Assembly (NCBI RefSeq): GCF_035704785.1
Contig: NZ_DASSWP010000032.1
Coordinates: forward strand, 1 to 14,345
Direction of reading: 5' to 3'
DNA from: Gracilimonas sp035704785
Lineage (GTDB): Bacteria; Bacteroidota; Rhodothermia; Balneolales; Balneolaceae
Length of the DNA stretch: 14,345 nt
The translations under genes were made by a program, and so were the position numbers. How positions within the stretch are numbered: position 1 is the stretch's first letter; each line of letters begins with the position of its first letter. Shown here piece after piece: positions 14,126-14,345 of this stretch. The notes below the pieces were generated by a model. It saw nothing but the letters and a program-made list of their open reading frames with translations, did not search any database and was not told the DNA's origin.

Positions 14126-14345
14126 TACCCTCTGTATAAATTGTTACTGCAGGTTGTGTTGCTTTATCGAGTTGCAGTATACTGAATGCCCTTTGTGATA
14201 GTTTCAAACCGGAACCTGTAATCCGGTCATTTATTCTTACATAGACACCATTCCCTGTTTCAACATTCTCAATAAAAATAATACTTCCAAGTGCGATATT
14301 GGAATGTGCAGCTGTTAACGCTTCAGGGTCGTATAATTCTCCATT
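14118..14345 (-). CDS. RlpA-like septal ring lytic transglycosylase, 3' part
   Basis: The minus strand is open from the right edge to a TAA at 14118-14120, giving 75 residues that begin NGELYDPEALTAAHSNIALG. This is the double-psi beta-barrel domain of RlpA, a peptidoglycan lytic transglycosylase acting on denuded glycan at the septum. Three residues correspond in type and exact spacing to the active site reported for P. aeruginosa RlpA (Glu120, His131, Asp157): E3, H14 and D40 of the visible part, in NGELYD, TAAH and RINDR. After NDR the usual RGPF is replaced by ITGSG, then LKLSQRAFSIL follows as in the family. There is no C-terminal SPOR domain, and the protein ends soon after the barrel (TIYTEGNE). 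The N-terminus, with its expected signal peptide, lies outside the window. It is translationally coupled to the CPBP protease gene. Confidence 0.85.
   Translation of the reverse strand, partial: NGELYDPEALTAAHSNIALGSIIFIENVETGNGVYVRINDRITGSGLKLSQRAFSILQLDKATQPAVTIYTEGNE

Noticed and set aside
1..14345. CRISPR array, insertion sequence, prophage or genomic island
   Set aside because: I found no regularly spaced direct repeats, transposase, integrase or terminal inverted repeats, and nothing integrated next to the tRNA gene; tig follows it directly.

Overview
The window looks like chromosomal housekeeping DNA from a Gram-negative bacterium of the FCB (Bacteroidota/Balneolota/Rhodothermota) branch. 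The clues are lipoprotein signal peptides, weak or absent Shine-Dalgarno sites before most genes, families common in that branch (DUF2911 lipoprotein, PA-domain M28 peptidase lipoprotein, soluble PAS histidine kinase with an SHNLRNH H-box), and a TAnnTTTG-type promoter element with a TTG about 20 bases upstream, in front of the tRNA. The gene content fits Balneolota best, but the phylum is an inference. I see no insertion sequence, phage module, CRISPR array or rRNA.

Layout, left to right. (1) 1-520: the last 23 codons of an unidentified gene, then one base later a SecB-like chaperone, closed by a probable terminator. (2) 677-6090, plus strand: four separately spaced genes, namely an M28 metallopeptidase lipoprotein, a soluble PAS/PAS histidine kinase, a FrnE-type DsbA-family oxidoreductase and a DUF2911 lipoprotein. 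They end at a very strong hairpin terminator at 6122-6165. (3) 7728-6150, minus strand: a compact run of cutA, a crotonase-family protein and a DUF2784 membrane protein, converging on the same hairpin. (4) 7883-7966: tRNA-Leu(UAG) with a recognisable promoter. (5) 8034-11274: the protein-quality-control block tig-clpP-clpX, with short gaps and a terminator after clpX; lon does not follow. (6) 11365-12702: a two-TM sensor histidine kinase whose 3' end overlaps by 16 bp that of a convergent ECF sigma factor gene (13262-12687). (7) 14345-13400, minus strand: the 3' part of an RlpA-like lytic transglycosylase gene overlapping by 8 bp the start of a CPBP-family intramembrane protease gene.

How the genes fit together. 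Trigger factor folds nascent chains at the ribosome, and ClpX unfolds substrates and feeds them to ClpP. Envelope biology is well represented (SecB-like chaperone, three lipoprotein or cell-wall proteins, CPBP protease), and regulation comes from two orphan histidine kinases and an ECF sigma factor with no anti-sigma gene beside it. The points most worth a second look are the Asn in place of the catalytic Asp of ClpP, the crotonase with one catalytic Glu replaced by Gln, and the gene cut off at the left edge, which is translationally coupled to a SecB-like chaperone and could be an antitoxin of a toxin-antitoxin-chaperone system. I do not see a clearly novel multi-gene system fully contained in the window.
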